Part shown: piece after piece, positions 22,341 to 34,470 of the stretch
Numbering within the stretch: position 1 is the first letter of the stretch
Layout: each line of letters opens with the position of its first letter
Origin: Diphasiastrum complanatum
Taxonomy: Eukaryota; Streptophyta; Lycopodiopsida; Lycopodiales; Lycopodiaceae
Length of the DNA: 64,000 nt
Direction of reading: 5' to 3'
NCBI GenBank assembly: GCA_029204225.1
Contig: CM055108.1
Coordinates: 48,370,996 to 48,434,995, forward strand
Notes under the pieces: generated by a model
What the model was told of the DNA's origin: nothing
Seen by the model: only the letters and a program-made list of their open reading frames with translations
Databases searched by the model: none
Position numbers and translations under genes: made by a program

Positions 22341-23404
22341 CTAGGTGGCGGTGGAATCACCATGGGGGTGGGCTGGGCCTTTTTCTCCCCATTGGCAAGC
22401 CTTAAGGGCTTGTTTGGCTTGGGCGAGATCGTGAGTTGCACTTGCCCAATATTTATTGAACTCTGTCTGGTAGCTATTCAAGGTTTGGCTATAGACCTGC
22501 ACATGACGCCGAAGGAGATTCATTTCTGATTCAGATAGCGGCCTTGAGTCTGGTGCAGATTGAGCTAACCATGTAGCACCATGCATTCGTTTGCTGGCCG
22601 TTGTGTCAATAACTGCAGGTTGGGAGGAGGTGGATGCTTGAGATGGCGGATAAAGGTTAGTATGCGGCACGATGGAAGACAAAAGGGATGAGCGGTGGAA
22701 GCCGCGCACTTTCGCCTCAAGAAGTGCGCAGACAAAGTTACACAATAGGGGACCTGCTGCGATACGGTCACGGTTGTTGGGTTTAATGGAGATGGTTAGT
22801 TCACAAATGAGAAAGCTATGCCAGTCATATGGCACAACTGAGGGGCCAGGGAATTCCAGAAAGGATTCCACTATTTGACTCAGCAGCTTGGATTGAATTC
22901 TGTCCTTGCGAAATGTTGAAATAAGCAGAAAGTTATTCAACAGATGCGCAGCCGTCTGAATGACGAGTTTCGTGATAGCATCTATTAGGTAACCATTGTT
23001 AGTCTGGATTGGGATTTCTGGTGCAGTTTGGGTGACAAAAGGTTTGATCAAAGTTTTGGCTTGGCGATGGGAGATGGGCTAACTGTCGCCGGAGATGGGC
23101 TAATGCCAATGGTGACCATCGAGTTTGCATTAATCTTGACCTTGTACATGGTACCTCGGTACAGGAAGTGAAAGCGTGTCTTCGACGCTTCCCAGGTGGC
23201 GTAAGCGTGAAGGGCGAGGCCCATGTTAATCTCCAAACTGAAAAGCGTCGAGAAAACTCTCATTGCCTCAAGAAATGGGCCGACTGTCTATAGCCATGGT
23301 TGGATCAGAGCGTTAGAGGGTAAGGGCCAAATCTGTGTGGCCTTGGGAATTTCACGCTGGATCACCTGCTTGGTGCCAGAGTCTTCAGAGGATGAGGAGG
23401 CCAT
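22341..23404 (-). pseudogene. Tat-like element B: first downstream ORF (aORF1)
   Basis: Unrecognised protein. A likely start is ATG at 23404 (MASSSSEDSGTKQVIQ...). The frame continues through one stop to LHAYATWEASKTRFHFLYRG (about 23150-23210), a stop near 23048, then a 236-codon open frame 23051-22341. That frame carries IAAGPLLCNFVCALLEAKVR and a helical, coiled-coil-like part (SESEMNLLRRHVQVYSQTL). It lies downstream of integrase in the same sense and has a relative in copy 1 (12430-14317). Not protease, reverse transcriptase, integrase or chromodomain; no motif tells its function. Confidence 0.6.
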
Positions 23405-24539
23405 GCTAACAGTGACGATTAAAGGTCAAAAAAGTAGAAAGAACAGTGCAAAAGGTAAAAATATGTGGAAACGACAAAAAACTGTGAATTACGATTATCG
23501 GATGACAAGAATTATAGTTCAGAGTGCAGATCTGGGTTCAGTATGAGCAGATAATAGCTTGTAGAAAATTTGGTCACAAACAAAGAACTTGGTAATTTCA
23601 GTGCAAATTTCGGCAGAGCTTCGCTAGCAAAGGTGACAAATGACTCGAATTCAACCCTTATATAGTGGAATTTAGAGTGTGTATTAGGTGAAATCCACTT
23701 TTCCTTGTTCAGTTCCACCCAAATTTTGGCAGGAACCTTCTTCACAAAATTCTAAGACCTCAGGGAAGTCAGCAAGAGTTCAAAAGGGGGCCATGCGAAG
23801 GTTCTGCTAGGGTTCAGACTGTCTGTGAGGGTTCAACTCTCGCAGGAAGTGATCTCTCGCACAACTTGTTTCTGTGATTGGATTTTCAAGATCGAACCAT
23901 GTAGCCAGGCTAATTTCACTGCTCTGATTCCATTTACACACCTTGCGAGGGTTGGTAGGATGATCTTGATGCTCTGCGAGGGTTCTGAAAATTTACACAC
24001 TAAAAAATGATGATTCCTCCATCAGGAACTCTTGTAGAGATTTTCATGGATGCATCTGGGTCAGATCTAGTGACTGTTCAAGTTTCAAGAGCTATCTCCC
24101 AGGGGATCTCCCTTTTAAAGTGTTTTTGACAAGATTTTGAGATTTTCTGATTTTTAACTTTTGCAATCTGGCAATCAGCTTCATCCATGCTTGATTAGAC
24201 TGTTGGTAGTTCTCTAGAAGTTCTGATGGACATTTGGTAACAGATCCATCAGTCTTTGGTGAATTTTGTCCTTAATTTGCCATAGTTACTGAGATCGAGA
24301 TCTTTGATCTGCAAATTTAGTGGACTTATTGGCATCTCTGATAATCTGCTTCCTTCTTGATCTCCTTTGGATCTGGATCCTTCTTGGATCCTGATGGATT
24401 CTCCCGATCTTGCCAGATCTGGCCGAATCTTGAGGGATATAGCTGAATTTGGCTTGATCTTTCTAGATCTAGTGATGATGGTCTATCAGAATAGCTTTTT
24501 GTAATGTGTCACCATCAATCTGGATCTATCTCACTGTGG
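23405..24539. other. Non-coding spacer of Tat-like element B
   Basis: No gene seen. 23780-24000 repeats the phrase GCGAGGGTT several times. 24350-24530 is unusually rich in GATCT/AGATC. It separates the integrase from the extra ORFs. Confidence 0.5.
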
Positions 24540-27225
24540 TGGCCAGTACTTGTGCAACCAGCTACCATTGATGGGTGTATCGAACGGTGTCCCATCTAGC
24601 TTCTCCAAATTCACGGTTCCATGATTAAGAATTTCCTTGATCCGATAAGGAACTTCGCCTGTGAATTTTAATTTTTCTTTGATCGCCTTGGTTTTATACA
24701 TCAGGACCAAATCTCCTGAGCGAAGATCTTTCTTTTGTAACCTGTGATCATGCCATGCCTTACTCTTTTCTTTTCAGCTGCCAATGCATGCACAACTAGT
24801 AAGCGTGTTTCACAGAGTTTATGCAGAGCTTCGCGGCATAGTTGTAGAGACTTAAATTCATTCAGGCGTTGCGTTGTAGCAATCCTTAATGAAGGAACTA
24901 GAAACTCTACTAACATTACAGCATCTGGACCATGTACCAATTGGAAGGGTGTTTGATCAGTGCTTCCTTTATATGATGTCTTGAATGCCCACAAAGCAGC
25001 ATGCAACTTATGTTCCCAATCTAATCTGCTAGCTTCAACTGTTTTCGTGAGCACACTACACAAGATCTTATTGGATGATTCTGCTTGCCCATTACCATGA
25101 GGATAATAAGGCGTACTGGTTTTGTGGATCACGAAGAATTCCTCCAACATGACCTTGATGGTCTCATTGATGAAATGACTTCCGCGATCGTTGACTTGTT
25201 CCACCGGGCATCCAAAGCGCGCAATGATTTTTCGTAAAAGAACTTGGCAGTGGTCCTAGCATCAGCTACTCTTACTGCCTTGGCTTCGACCCACTTTGTG
25301 AGATAGTCCGTGGCTACGATTATGTATCGAGCCTAGGAACTCCTTGCTGCAGGGTGAATTGGACCGATGTAATCCAATCCCTACTTTTCAAATGGTGCTT
25401 GGGCTAAGACCGGATTAGGTCATAATTAAATCTCATTGTTCTCCTCACCCTTTGGCACACATCACACTTTTTCAGGTATTCATCTGTATTCTTATGAATC
25501 GTTGGCCACGAACATCTTGATTGCAGGATCTTGCGAATCGTAATGTCGGATGCAAAATGGCTCCACCCATGCCTTCATGTGAAAGCGAAATGACCTGGGT
25601 GGCCTCATGAGGGAGAATACACCGCCGAAGAATCTCGTCTAGACCTCTTCGATACGACTGGCCGGCAATCAGCTGATAAGGTCTAGCCTTCAAGATCAAT
25701 TTCCGCTGTTTCGTCTTTGGTAGTGACTTGTCTGGTTGGCCCTGCATTAGATATTCAACAATGTCAGCAGCCCACTCTGGTACTGTGTCCACGTAAAATA
25801 AGGCAGCATCGGCCAGCTCATCGTCGGGTTGGATTGCAATCTCCTTTCCCTTGATTTGTGACACATGATCTGCCATGTAGTGTTGTTTTCCCTTGTGAAC
25901 TACTATCCGAAAATCAAACTCCAACAACAGAAGTAGCCATCTGGTGATTCTCCCAGTGTTGCAAGTTTTGTTAACGAGATAGAGCAAGGGTTGATGGTCC
26001 GTATAAAAAACAAAATGTGTGGCCATCAGGTAATGCCGAAATTTTTTAACCGCATAGATCATTGCCAGTGCTTCTCGCTCTGTGGTTAAATAGTTCATTT
26101 ATGTATCACTGAGCTGTCGGCTTGCAAATCGGATTGGAAAATCCTTTTTGTGTTCACCTGACTGGGTTAAGACTGCTCCAACTGCATACTTCGATGCGTC
26201 TGTATGCACATGAAACGCAATGGACCAATTGGGTGGGCGTAAGATTGGTGCTGAAACCAATACATCCTTAAGCTTTTGGGAAGTCTTTAGGGCTTCCTCG
26301 TTCCAATGTGGATCCATTGTGAGTTTGTAAATTGGTCGGGCTAACTCCGCAAAATCAAGAATGAAGATCCTATAATAGTTAGCATGACCCATGAAGATGT
26401 AGACTTCGCGGATCGTTCCTGGTGGTAGTAGATCAACAATGATCCTGATCTTTGATAGATCTGTGGCGATCCCGTGTCTTGACACTATATGGCCGAGAAT
26501 CAAGCCATGTATTATCCAAAATTGACATTTTTCTAGATTCAGGGAGATCTGGTAGTCGCGGCATTTCTGTAACACTTTTTCCAAATTGGATAAGTGTTCT
26601 GAGTCTGGTCCATGCACGCACAGATCGTCCAAAAAAATTTCCAAAATTTTTTGCAAACAATCCTTGAATGTTGCTTGCATTACTCGCTAGAAGGTGCTTG
26701 GGGCATTGCAAAGTCCGAATGGCATTACTTTATAGGCATAGGTTCCTCATTCCGTGGCAAATGCTGTCTTGTGTTGGTCTTGGGGGGCTATCTTCACATG
26801 GTTGTAGCTGCTGAAGCCCTCTAGAAAACTGTAGGCTTCGGCACCAACTAGTCTATCGAGGAGACTTTATGTAAATGGTAAAGAAAAATGCTCCTTTTTG
26901 GTGATAGCATTTAGCACTTTCAGATTCACACAAATCCACATTTTGTCGTTCTTTTTGGGTACTATAACCATCGGCGATACCCATTCCGTGTGCTCGATTT
27001 CATAGATAAAATTTGCATCCATCAGCTTCTGCAACTCCTGCTTGATCAGCTCTGTATAAATCAAGTTGCAGCGGTAGTAATGACTTACCTTGGGGACTGT
27101 TCCATCCACCATGGGTATGGTGTGTTGGACTATTGTCGGTGGAATGCCCTTAAGATCACTGTAACTCCAGGCAAAATAGTCTTTATACTCCACCAACAAT
27201 GATCGTAGTCTCTTGAACTATGTGG
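24540..27225 (-). pseudogene. Tat-like element B: reverse transcriptase, RNase H, integrase
   Basis: Minus strand from 27225. The reverse transcriptase start is DYFAWSYSDLKGIPP, VSPMVIVPKKND and CVNLKVLNAITKK. After a degraded part comes the catalytic FLDDLCVHG (26630-26660), of Tat/Athila type. RNase H is VHTDASKYAVGAVL, EREALAMIYAVKKFRHYL and HQPLLYLVNKTCN. Integrase is HEGMGG..., WGLDYIGP spread over frames, [12 protein letters not shown], and YYPHGNGQAESSNKIL with the catalytic Glu. The C-terminal region with GDLVL continues to about 24540. Frame changes at about 27200-26680, 26099 and 25500-25204 make it inactive. The lineage call rests on these motifs. Confidence 0.9.
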
Positions 27226-27486
27226 GTGTTAACTGCTCTCCCACATGTACTATCCTTTCTTCTTCACCTGGCTCGACAAGGTTCATCGACTGTGTTTGCA
27301 CAGGTCCCTCAAAGACTTGTTTGCTGGTGCTTAACTTTGATCAGGTTCTCTCTTGGCTTGCGACATCATGATTACCACGTCATCCAAGGTATAATTCTTG
27401 AAAGTCTCAAGCATCTCGTGAACTGCCGCTCGTCGAGATTCCTCTTTCAACATATTGATCTTAGTCCAACTGGTCATTTTTTGGTT

Positions 27487-28700
27487 TTATGTCACCTGTG
27501 TAGAAGATGACGCTATATCTGAGTCCATCTTGATTGACTTCAAGGAATCCAACACTTTCTTTTTGCTCTTTTTTGTCATTTTGGTGGATTCATCCTTGTT
27601 GTCCTTCATCGAAACTGTCGTGACATTCGCCTTGTGGTTGCGAATATCGACATCCACTGTAGCTATCACCTCTTCAGGTAGATCACTCCAACGGATCACC
27701 TGGTTGTAGTGTTGCTTCAACTGATTCTTCTTATTCGCAGGTGCCTTGGGTGGATCGATCCTTGAGACTTTCGCCATGGCAGACTTTTGCGGTGGTTGAG
27801 CTCGTACTTTCTTGATTCCGTAATGATCTGGGTCCATGTGGTGTAGGACTTGCTCATCAGTCAGCTCAATCTCCTTGTTATAAGTTAGAGCATGTTGTCA
27901 AGGGACTAAATCATCGTCCACTGGGATCTCTATAGGTTCCGCTGACAACCATGCTACATTTATCATATTAACCCCAAATGTGATTGGTTTGTCTATAATG
28001 TAACACTTGGGTGAAGATGTATTGGGTTCAGGATCTGATTCATATTGACATGCTCGGCAGCCAATAGTTGGCTGACCTTGGGTGATCAATCGTATGATCT
28101 ATCGTGGATGACTCTGTCATTAGCCTTGGGTGCAATAGGTTTCACCGCCCATGTGGTTGGATCAACTTTTACATCCTGTTTTATGTTCTCGAAGGTGATT
28201 TTCCCGTACCCCAGTTGTGTACTACTTGCGCAGTCCTCAACCAGGGTCTTCCCAGTAACACACGGTATGCAGTTGGAGATTCAGATATATCCATGACTAC
28301 AAAAGTGATCACGAACTGCATGCCTACTATTTTTACAGGGATATCGGCAACTACACCTTTTGGTTTCACACAGGATTGGTCTACCAGCTTGATGGCGAAT
28401 CTTGTTGGTTTCAACCCTTGTAAACTCCATTTTTCATACAAAGTAGTGGAGATCAAATTGACACCTAATCCACCATCTACTACTGCTGCCTCGTCCTCAT
28501 ATCTCTTGTGCCTGATTGGCAAAGTGATGTTGTGTTCCTCACTTTCCCATGTTGTCTCGATGTGGAGGACGTTACTTGTTTCTTCATAGCCCATACAATA
28601 TATGGGCTCAGGCGCTATTGGCTCCTCATTCGCTTTGGCCCATTCAGCTCGCTTGTGGTGCAATCCGTAGTAGTTCTTCGAGTGGTAAACTAACACGGCT
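27487..28700 (-). pseudogene. Tat-like element B: protease and linker to reverse transcriptase
   Basis: Protease-like part at 28700-28181: EDEAAVVDGGLGVNLISTTL (catalytic loop DGG instead of D[ST]G), LKPTRFAIKLVDQ, YRVLLGRPWLRTAQVVHNWG. The linker at 28089-27487 (VNMINVAWLSAEPIEIP, LTDEQVLHHMDP, NQLKQHYNQVIRW) is shared with copy 1 at 10207-10635. Interrupted by stops. Confidence 0.8.
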
Positions 28701-28719
28701 TGACAGTAAAAGTGTGAGC

Positions 28720-30500
28720 CTTTCAGTGCGTGGTTCCTCGGGCCCTACCATGTGAAAAGGTGGTTCATGTTGGTGCAACCGATCATTCTGATTAGTGCGC
28801 GGTGGTGAGCCCACTTGCGATTCCCGTTCGCCGCCAACTGGAGGTTCCGTGGGATTGTCCCTTTCCTGGTCCTTTTCCTCCGCTTGTGCCTTTTGTACCT
28901 AGTGTCGTATTTTCTGGTACTGTCTTCTTTCTTCCCTCACATTCGGAGATGGCGTTGAAGTTGAGGGTTGGTCATTAGTGACCGAGGGTGGTGGTGAGGG
29001 ACCACTTCTTTTCTCTTATGTGCTCACGTAACAGCTACCACCGCAACGTGGAATTGTTGCCCTTGTGATGGAATCCTTGCTGGAACTAGTGGTTGCTGTA
29101 TTGCAATGAAGTTGAGAGGTGCACTGGTTCCAGGTTTAAATGGACAATTCTTGTAATAGTTTCCATAACCGCATTCTCAGCAAAAGGATGTATAATGTCC
29201 CTGGTAGGGACATTCTGCAGTTCTGTGTCCTTCGCCACATCCATAGTAGTCGTAATTCCTCCCGTCTTGACACTGAGTTTGAGCTACATAGGCTGCAACA
29301 TATTCATTTATGGCAGGATCCATAAATGGTTCATCTAGTATGTACCATTGCTGCTGCTCAGGTTGAGGTGGTGCTTGCATCTCTGGTTCCGCTGTTGTAA
29401 GGTTTACATGGGCCACTTGTTGATTGGTTGGCCCCGGTGGTGCAGCTAAGGCCATACGCTATTGCTGATTTGGTGTGCCATACCTCGGTGCCGCATTGGG
29501 TGCCCCTTGATGATATGGATAAGAAGTCTGATAAGGACTTCTCTTCTGTTGAACAATCCGGGGTTTAAACGGACAAAATGCCGTATCGTGGGATGTTGCA
29601 TTGCACAAATGGCATAATCTATGTGTTAGTCTCATATTTTGCTTTAGGACTGGACACTCATTTGCTATATGGCTTTGCATGCACACCAAACACCATACAT
29701 TCTCCCGTCGTGGATACTGCAGCTAGTTTGGTTCCTTTTGATGTAGCGTTACTACTACAGCTCCCTGTAAGGCTTTCAGTTTTTGGTCAAACTGCGCCGT
29801 AAGTTGCTCCATCTGCTATTTGTGTAGCTTTGTCATTTGCTCCAACAATAGTTCTGTGGATAGAGCGGATGCGTTTGATGATGATGATGCTATCGAGGGA
29901 GTAGGAGTGTGGGTGGATGGATATTCATCATTAGATCGCTCGTCCTCTTCCCTGATGACATCTTCCATAGCTTCTTGCAGAGTAGCATACTACTCCCGTC
30001 ATTTCAGTTCTCTTCTGATGCTTCGTGGTAATCTGGCTAGGAACCACATGAACACCGCATGATCGGGAGTTAGGGCTGCACTTCACTCGGATCGTAGATG
30101 TTTGACCCGTTCAATATAGTCCATGACCCTTTCTCATTTTCCCATCTTGACTTTGCTCAACAGGAGAAACGGGTCTTCTAGGAACTTTCTTGGTTTAAAG
30201 CGCGTAATGAGAGCCACTTTTTCTTCCTCTGACAGGTTGCAAAACCAATCCTGAACCACTGCCTATAAGGACATGGGGAACAACATCAGCTTTTCCGCAG
30301 ATGTCCGTTCGCCGTAGATTTCACAAGCTTGCTCGTAGATCTAGAGGAATCGAATGGGATCTGATGATCCGTCGTATTTTGGTATTTCCATCCGAGGTGC
30401 TCTCCGGACTTCTTGCAAGGGAGTGACAGGTACGGGTTGGCCCATTGGATCCATTCGTGCTGGTTCTGGTTCTACCTCTTGTTCCGAAAACCAATCAGCA
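28720..30500 (-). pseudogene. Tat-like element B: gag remnant with three zinc knuckles
   Basis: On the minus strand from about 30500: EIPKYDGSSDPIRFL, VVQDWFCNLSEEEKVALITR and KFLEDPFLLL are the retrotransposon gag core. An acidic, Ser-rich part follows, then CLVCMQSHIANEC and CHLCNATSHDTAFC, and a third knuckle YYGCGEGHRTAEC whose first Cys is Tyr. Several stops (for example near 30340 and 30265). The 5' LTR and leader are absent: at about 30500 a plus-strand fragment of the same family starts. Confidence 0.85.
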
Positions 30501-31245
30501 TCGAGGACCATATCCAGAGCTTCTTAACGCAACATCCCCATGAGTCCTCGCGTGGTGGTTGGGTCATTAAGTTTAACACCTCTGAAATAGAGGGCGACAA
30601 AGAGTTGAATAAGTTATCCGCATTGGTAGAGCAGCCGGCCTGGAGAACTACCGTTTTTGAGAAAAATCCAGAATCAATCAGGAGTTATGTGTCCAGCCCT
30701 CGCCAATTGCGCGTAGATCCATACTACATTCCAATGCCACGAAGAAATAAGTGGAGAGATATGGGAGTGGCCATGGACAAGATTACAATCCATACATCAA
30801 ATTGGCCAGTAATCCACCAACCTTACAGTTGGGAGATTTCGGTGGATTTCCACTGGGCACTACATGCGTACCAGCGAAAGTATATACACTCTCTCAATCC
30901 GACAATGAGGCAATCGGCGCTGTTTGCAAAAGATTTGACTCTACTGGCGTCCGTTGCTACTCGATGAAATGATTGCCTTCCAACCTTGGCTTTCGATCCA
31001 AATAAACCAATGGCGTCAGACAGTGTCAAAGATCAGCTGCCGGTAGTTGCAAGGTTATATTTCTGTGCTACCATGATGGGAGGCTCTTGGGAATCCCAGT
31101 TCATTGCTTGGACAACCTCAAAGTGGATCGCCGGAGCCCATAGGTGTTTTTTGCCACAACTTGGATCTCAACACTGTCCGACTCGACTTCATGGAGAAGG
31201 TACAGTATTATTTAGTAAAGATTCAACGTGATGCTAATAGAAGGC
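30500..31245 (+). pseudogene. Tat-like family: aORF2 copy on the plus strand
   Basis: Homologue of the ORF at 21341-22130 in opposite orientation. It carries HPHESSRGGWVIKF, ALVEQPAWRTTVFEKNPESI, AFDPNKPMASDSVKDQL and, after a frame change, LDFMEKVQYYLVKIQRD. It is longer in one frame (to 30967) than its relative. It lies upstream of an LTR start at 31304, consistent with a position at the 3' end of the element. Confidence 0.65.
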
Positions 31246-31303
31246 CACAGTAACTACATCTCGCAGGTGTCGTGGGACGGCCACCAGTTTTGGTGAAGGA
31301 TAT

Positions 31304-31918
31304 TGTTGGAGGGTTTGCAGATCCCAAGGCAATCCAAACCCTAGTTAATAAGTGAGAGGGATTTGGCACCCTGTGTGTGTAAGTCCAACCCGACGATCAC
31401 ATAGTTATTTAAACTTGGGACTCCCATCAAAATTGGTTCAAATCCAAATTCAAATTGGTTCCCTCCAATTATTGAATGAGTTTTCACTCTTTTTTAGATA
31501 TGAATAGTTAGGGAGGTAGAAATGGGCCAATAGGATTTTGAGGCCAAGGCCCTCCTCTCTATTATAAATAGTGCCAAACTCGAGTTTGGAAATCATGTTC
31601 ATATCCTCATTTTAATACAAGCAGATTGGTTCTCTTTTGGAATGAATTTGTGAATTCCTTGCTCTCAATCACTTTTCCTCCATCTCTCATGCTTTTATTG
31701 TATTTGCTGATTGTTGGATCTGAATGTTATTGGAATTGCTATTGCTTCTGCTTTTTGTGAGAGAAAGGGAGAGAGAGAAAGAGTAAGCTGTCTGCATTGT
31801 GGATCGTAGTGTTAATGATATAGTGTTAATGCTTAGGGTTAATGGATGTTAGAGTTAGATGTGGATCTTCCATTCAGGATTGAGGTTAGGCTAGGAAAAA
31901 AACCCACTACAATTTTAC
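31304..31918 (+). repeat. Probable 3' LTR of the Tat-like family
   Basis: Starts TGTTGGAGGGTTTGCAG after aORF2 and contains a TATA-type TATTATAAATAG at about 31560. The right end is unclear: it stops where a second copy of its own first 80 bp begins at 31919. Confidence 0.5.
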
Positions 31919-32158
31919 TGTTGGAGGGTTTGCGGATCCCAAGGCAACCCTAACCCTACTTAATAAGTGAGAGGGATTTGGCACCCTACATGTGTAAGTC
32001 CAACCCGATGATCACATAGTTATTTGAATAGTTACAAGTCAATATAAGGACTTTAGGCCTTTTTGCGGGACTTTAGGCCTTACACACGCAGGGTGCCAAA
32101 TCCCTCTCACTTATTAACTAGGGTTAGGGTTGCCTTGGGATCCACAAACCCTCCAACA
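31919..32158. repeat. Foldback element made of LTR-start sequence
   Basis: The left arm (31919 to about 31999) starts TGTTGGAGGGTTTG and the right arm (about 32078-32158) is its reverse complement, ending CAAACCCTCCAACA. The arms are about 80 bp with few differences, separated by about 80 bp. The left arm also matches the LTR start at 31304 in direct orientation. Confidence 0.8.
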
Positions 32159-32180
32159 GTTTGTAAGATAAATTAAGGCT

Positions 32181-32400
32181 TAAGGGAGAGTGTTGAATAA
32201 ATTGTAAGCCTTATTTATCATCGGTTGTCATTGTATATAGTTAAGTTATTGCTTGCAATAAACTATCTTAGCATATGGCACTTGGATGACACATATATTA
32301 GGGTTTTGGGACAAACAACTGTAATGGTTTAAAGGAAACTTCTCACAAAAGATTGCATAACGTATATGTTTTTAATTTTGTAATTTTTAATTTTAGTGAT
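32181..32400 (+). repeat. Copia-type LTR start with purine tract
   Basis: TAAGGGAGAG (32181-32190) followed by TGTTGAATAAATTGTAAGCC has the look of a 3' polypurine tract and LTR start of a copia element. No coding sequence precedes it, and the right end was not found. Confidence 0.4.
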
Positions 32401-33181
32401 TTTGAGCTTGATACAATGTGCACTTTCTTTTCTATGGTGGTTGTTGTATTTGATGATTGCCAAAGTGGTAGTACTTGCCTTTAGATTAATTCTCTCACAC
32501 CGTCTTCTGTACTACCTCTCTTCCCTGACCCGACTAAAACAAAGATTCTTGAGATTTGGGAGGGGTCACATATCATGAGCTTGCAATTTGAAATGTGGGC
32601 TCAAATCCAAAGGTGGCATGTCCCCTTGATTACCCCACGATGATCAAGGCTTTGAGCCCTAAGTCACCAAATTAAAAAATTGTTGAATTGGTAATGAGTA
32701 TGGATGAAAACTCTTTGATGGTGGTGGTTCAACTTTGCACATATGCGTGTACTTCTAGAAACTTCCAACCAACATGGCATTTGAGATGGTACGTACCAAG
32801 AAGCCATGGTCCAAGGGGGGTAGGTAGTTCAGAGAAAGAAAGAAAGATGGTCACTTCAAAAGGAATGTAACATAGGAAGTGCGTGAGTGGCGGGCCTAAA
32901 GGGGAGGGCACAGCTTTTCTGTTGATTATTTATTGTCTTTCTATCGCTGCTATTGTTGCTCCTTGCCACCTCCGGGAACCCCTGTGTTTTCTAATTGTTG
33001 AGAAAAAGCAGCTGAGCTCAATCAATTGCTTATAGGGATGGATCAATTCTGTGCAAATTGCTATCTTTAAGATTCTACAGCTCTTCTTTGTAGCAAAGGT
33101 CTTGGATATAAAGTAAGTGCAACAGGTACCACATGACCCAACAATTACCAAATTGGTTGATTCTGATTTGGTCTTGGAATA
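32401..33181 (+). other. Upstream region of the AP endonuclease gene
   Basis: No gene. It should hold the 5' UTR and perhaps the promoter of the gene starting at 33182. I cannot point to a convincing TATA box at a proper distance, and a 5' UTR intron is possible. Confidence 0.4.
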
Positions 33182-33304
33182 ATGAGAGTGGTTAGCTGGA
33201 ATGTGAATGGATTGCTCAACACCCTCAAGGATGCTGCACATCGGTATTCCTCAGCTTCACACTATTTTGCACAAGTCCTGCAAGCTGACATTGTTTGCTT
33301 TCAG
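33182..33304 (+). CDS. AP endonuclease (exonuclease III / APE2-like), exon 1
   Basis: First coding exon of a DNA-repair nuclease that cuts 5' to abasic sites and trims 3' ends; nuclear in the APE2 group. ATG at 33182 gives 41 codons. It opens with RVVSWNVNGL, the first metal/phosphate-binding motif of the family (Asn of WNVNG), and ends ADIVCFQ just before the catalytic Glu. The donor CAG|GTAGGT is at 33305, phase 0. The start fits the family N-terminus. The middle (NTLKDAAHRYSSASHYFAQV) is longer than in the flowering-plant APE2 I know, so the subfamily call is less sure than the family. The next exon is 11 kb away. Confidence 0.85.
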
Positions 33305-34369
33305 GTAGGTATTTGAAAGTTGTTGCTACATGTATGCTTTTGTTGATATTATCCTTGCTCCAATGACTACATTTAGGAATTGGAATGTGCGAGTTTGTAC
33401 TTGTCCATCTTTAGTGTCAAATTACTCTATATCAGTGTAAGATAGAGAATTTAAGAGTCCATTAGCCACCTGGCAAATTTTGTGTCATCCATCATCTTAG
33501 ATATGTATCTATTGTAGAAGGTCACAAGACAATGAATAAGGTAAAGATTCACTTGTCAAGGTAACTCACTTGATCTGATTATTGATAAAACATCACCCCA
33601 TTCTCACTTGAGATACATTTTCACGCTAGAACATGCAACCATAGGCCCAAGCTATATCAAGTACTTATAGACATTGAGAGAATGTAGCTCTGCAAACGAA
33701 AGATTAGTGAAAGGCACTAAAGATCTTTCTAGCCCATCCTCAAGCTTAAGCATGAACACGAATGCTCTCTCCGCTAACAATAAACTTAGTGCAAAAGTTA
33801 AGACAATGCACTTCTAAGGTCATCTCGCCATACCAGCCAATGTGAAAAGTGAAACTCCCAGTCGTAGGTGGGCCTTATGAACCCTTTACTTGCCTTTCGG
33901 GTCCTTGGCAACATGGTCTGCTATCAATGGTTGGCCAGACCATTAACCATCGTGCCCTGTCTTGACTTGATCATAAGGTCATAGTTGCAGCGAAACATGT
34001 TTTGCTGGGTTCGCGTTTCGCGAACCGCGATTCTCCGAAACACGTTTCAAAACGCGAAACGTGATGAAATTTTATTTTTTATATTTTATTTGCTATTTTG
34101 GAAAAATAGCTTATGGCTGAAATATTTTTAGGGGAGCAATGGTCAAACCAGCGTTTTGCCTCTCAGAAGTGTAGTAGATAGGGCACAAACAGATCTTATT
34201 TTGAATAGCTATTTGGTTGTTATTTGCTCTGGTTCTCAGTAAATGTTAATGCTATAGTTTGGGCTATCAACTCTATGGATGATGATCACTTTTGCAATCA
34301 TTTCACTGGAGATGTGAGTGCAATATATACAGTTGGGGGCATAAATATTGGGCCCTTATCGGCGCGCAT
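33305..34369 (+). other. Intron 1, first part: no gene
   Basis: Donor GTAGGT at 33305. No retroelement coding sequence seen. 34010-34070 has several CGAAACGCG/CGCGAAAC strings. Confidence 0.5.
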
Positions 34370-34470
34370 TTGGACCCCCATTTTTATCTTAGGGGGGGTC
34401 CAGGGGGGGCCGACCACAGCCACCTAGGTCCCCCCCTGGCAGGGGGATCGGGGGGCAGCGCCCCCCGAAG
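34370..34470. repeat. G/C-run cluster with nested inverted repeats
   Basis: Runs of 5-7 G and C form several small palindromes: GGACCCCC/GGGGGTCC, CCAGGGGGGG/CCCCCCCTGG, and CGGGGGGC/GCCCCCCG with a 3-nt loop at 34449-34467. This is far from the AT-rich surroundings. It can form hairpins or G-quadruplexes in principle; function unknown. Confidence 0.75.
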
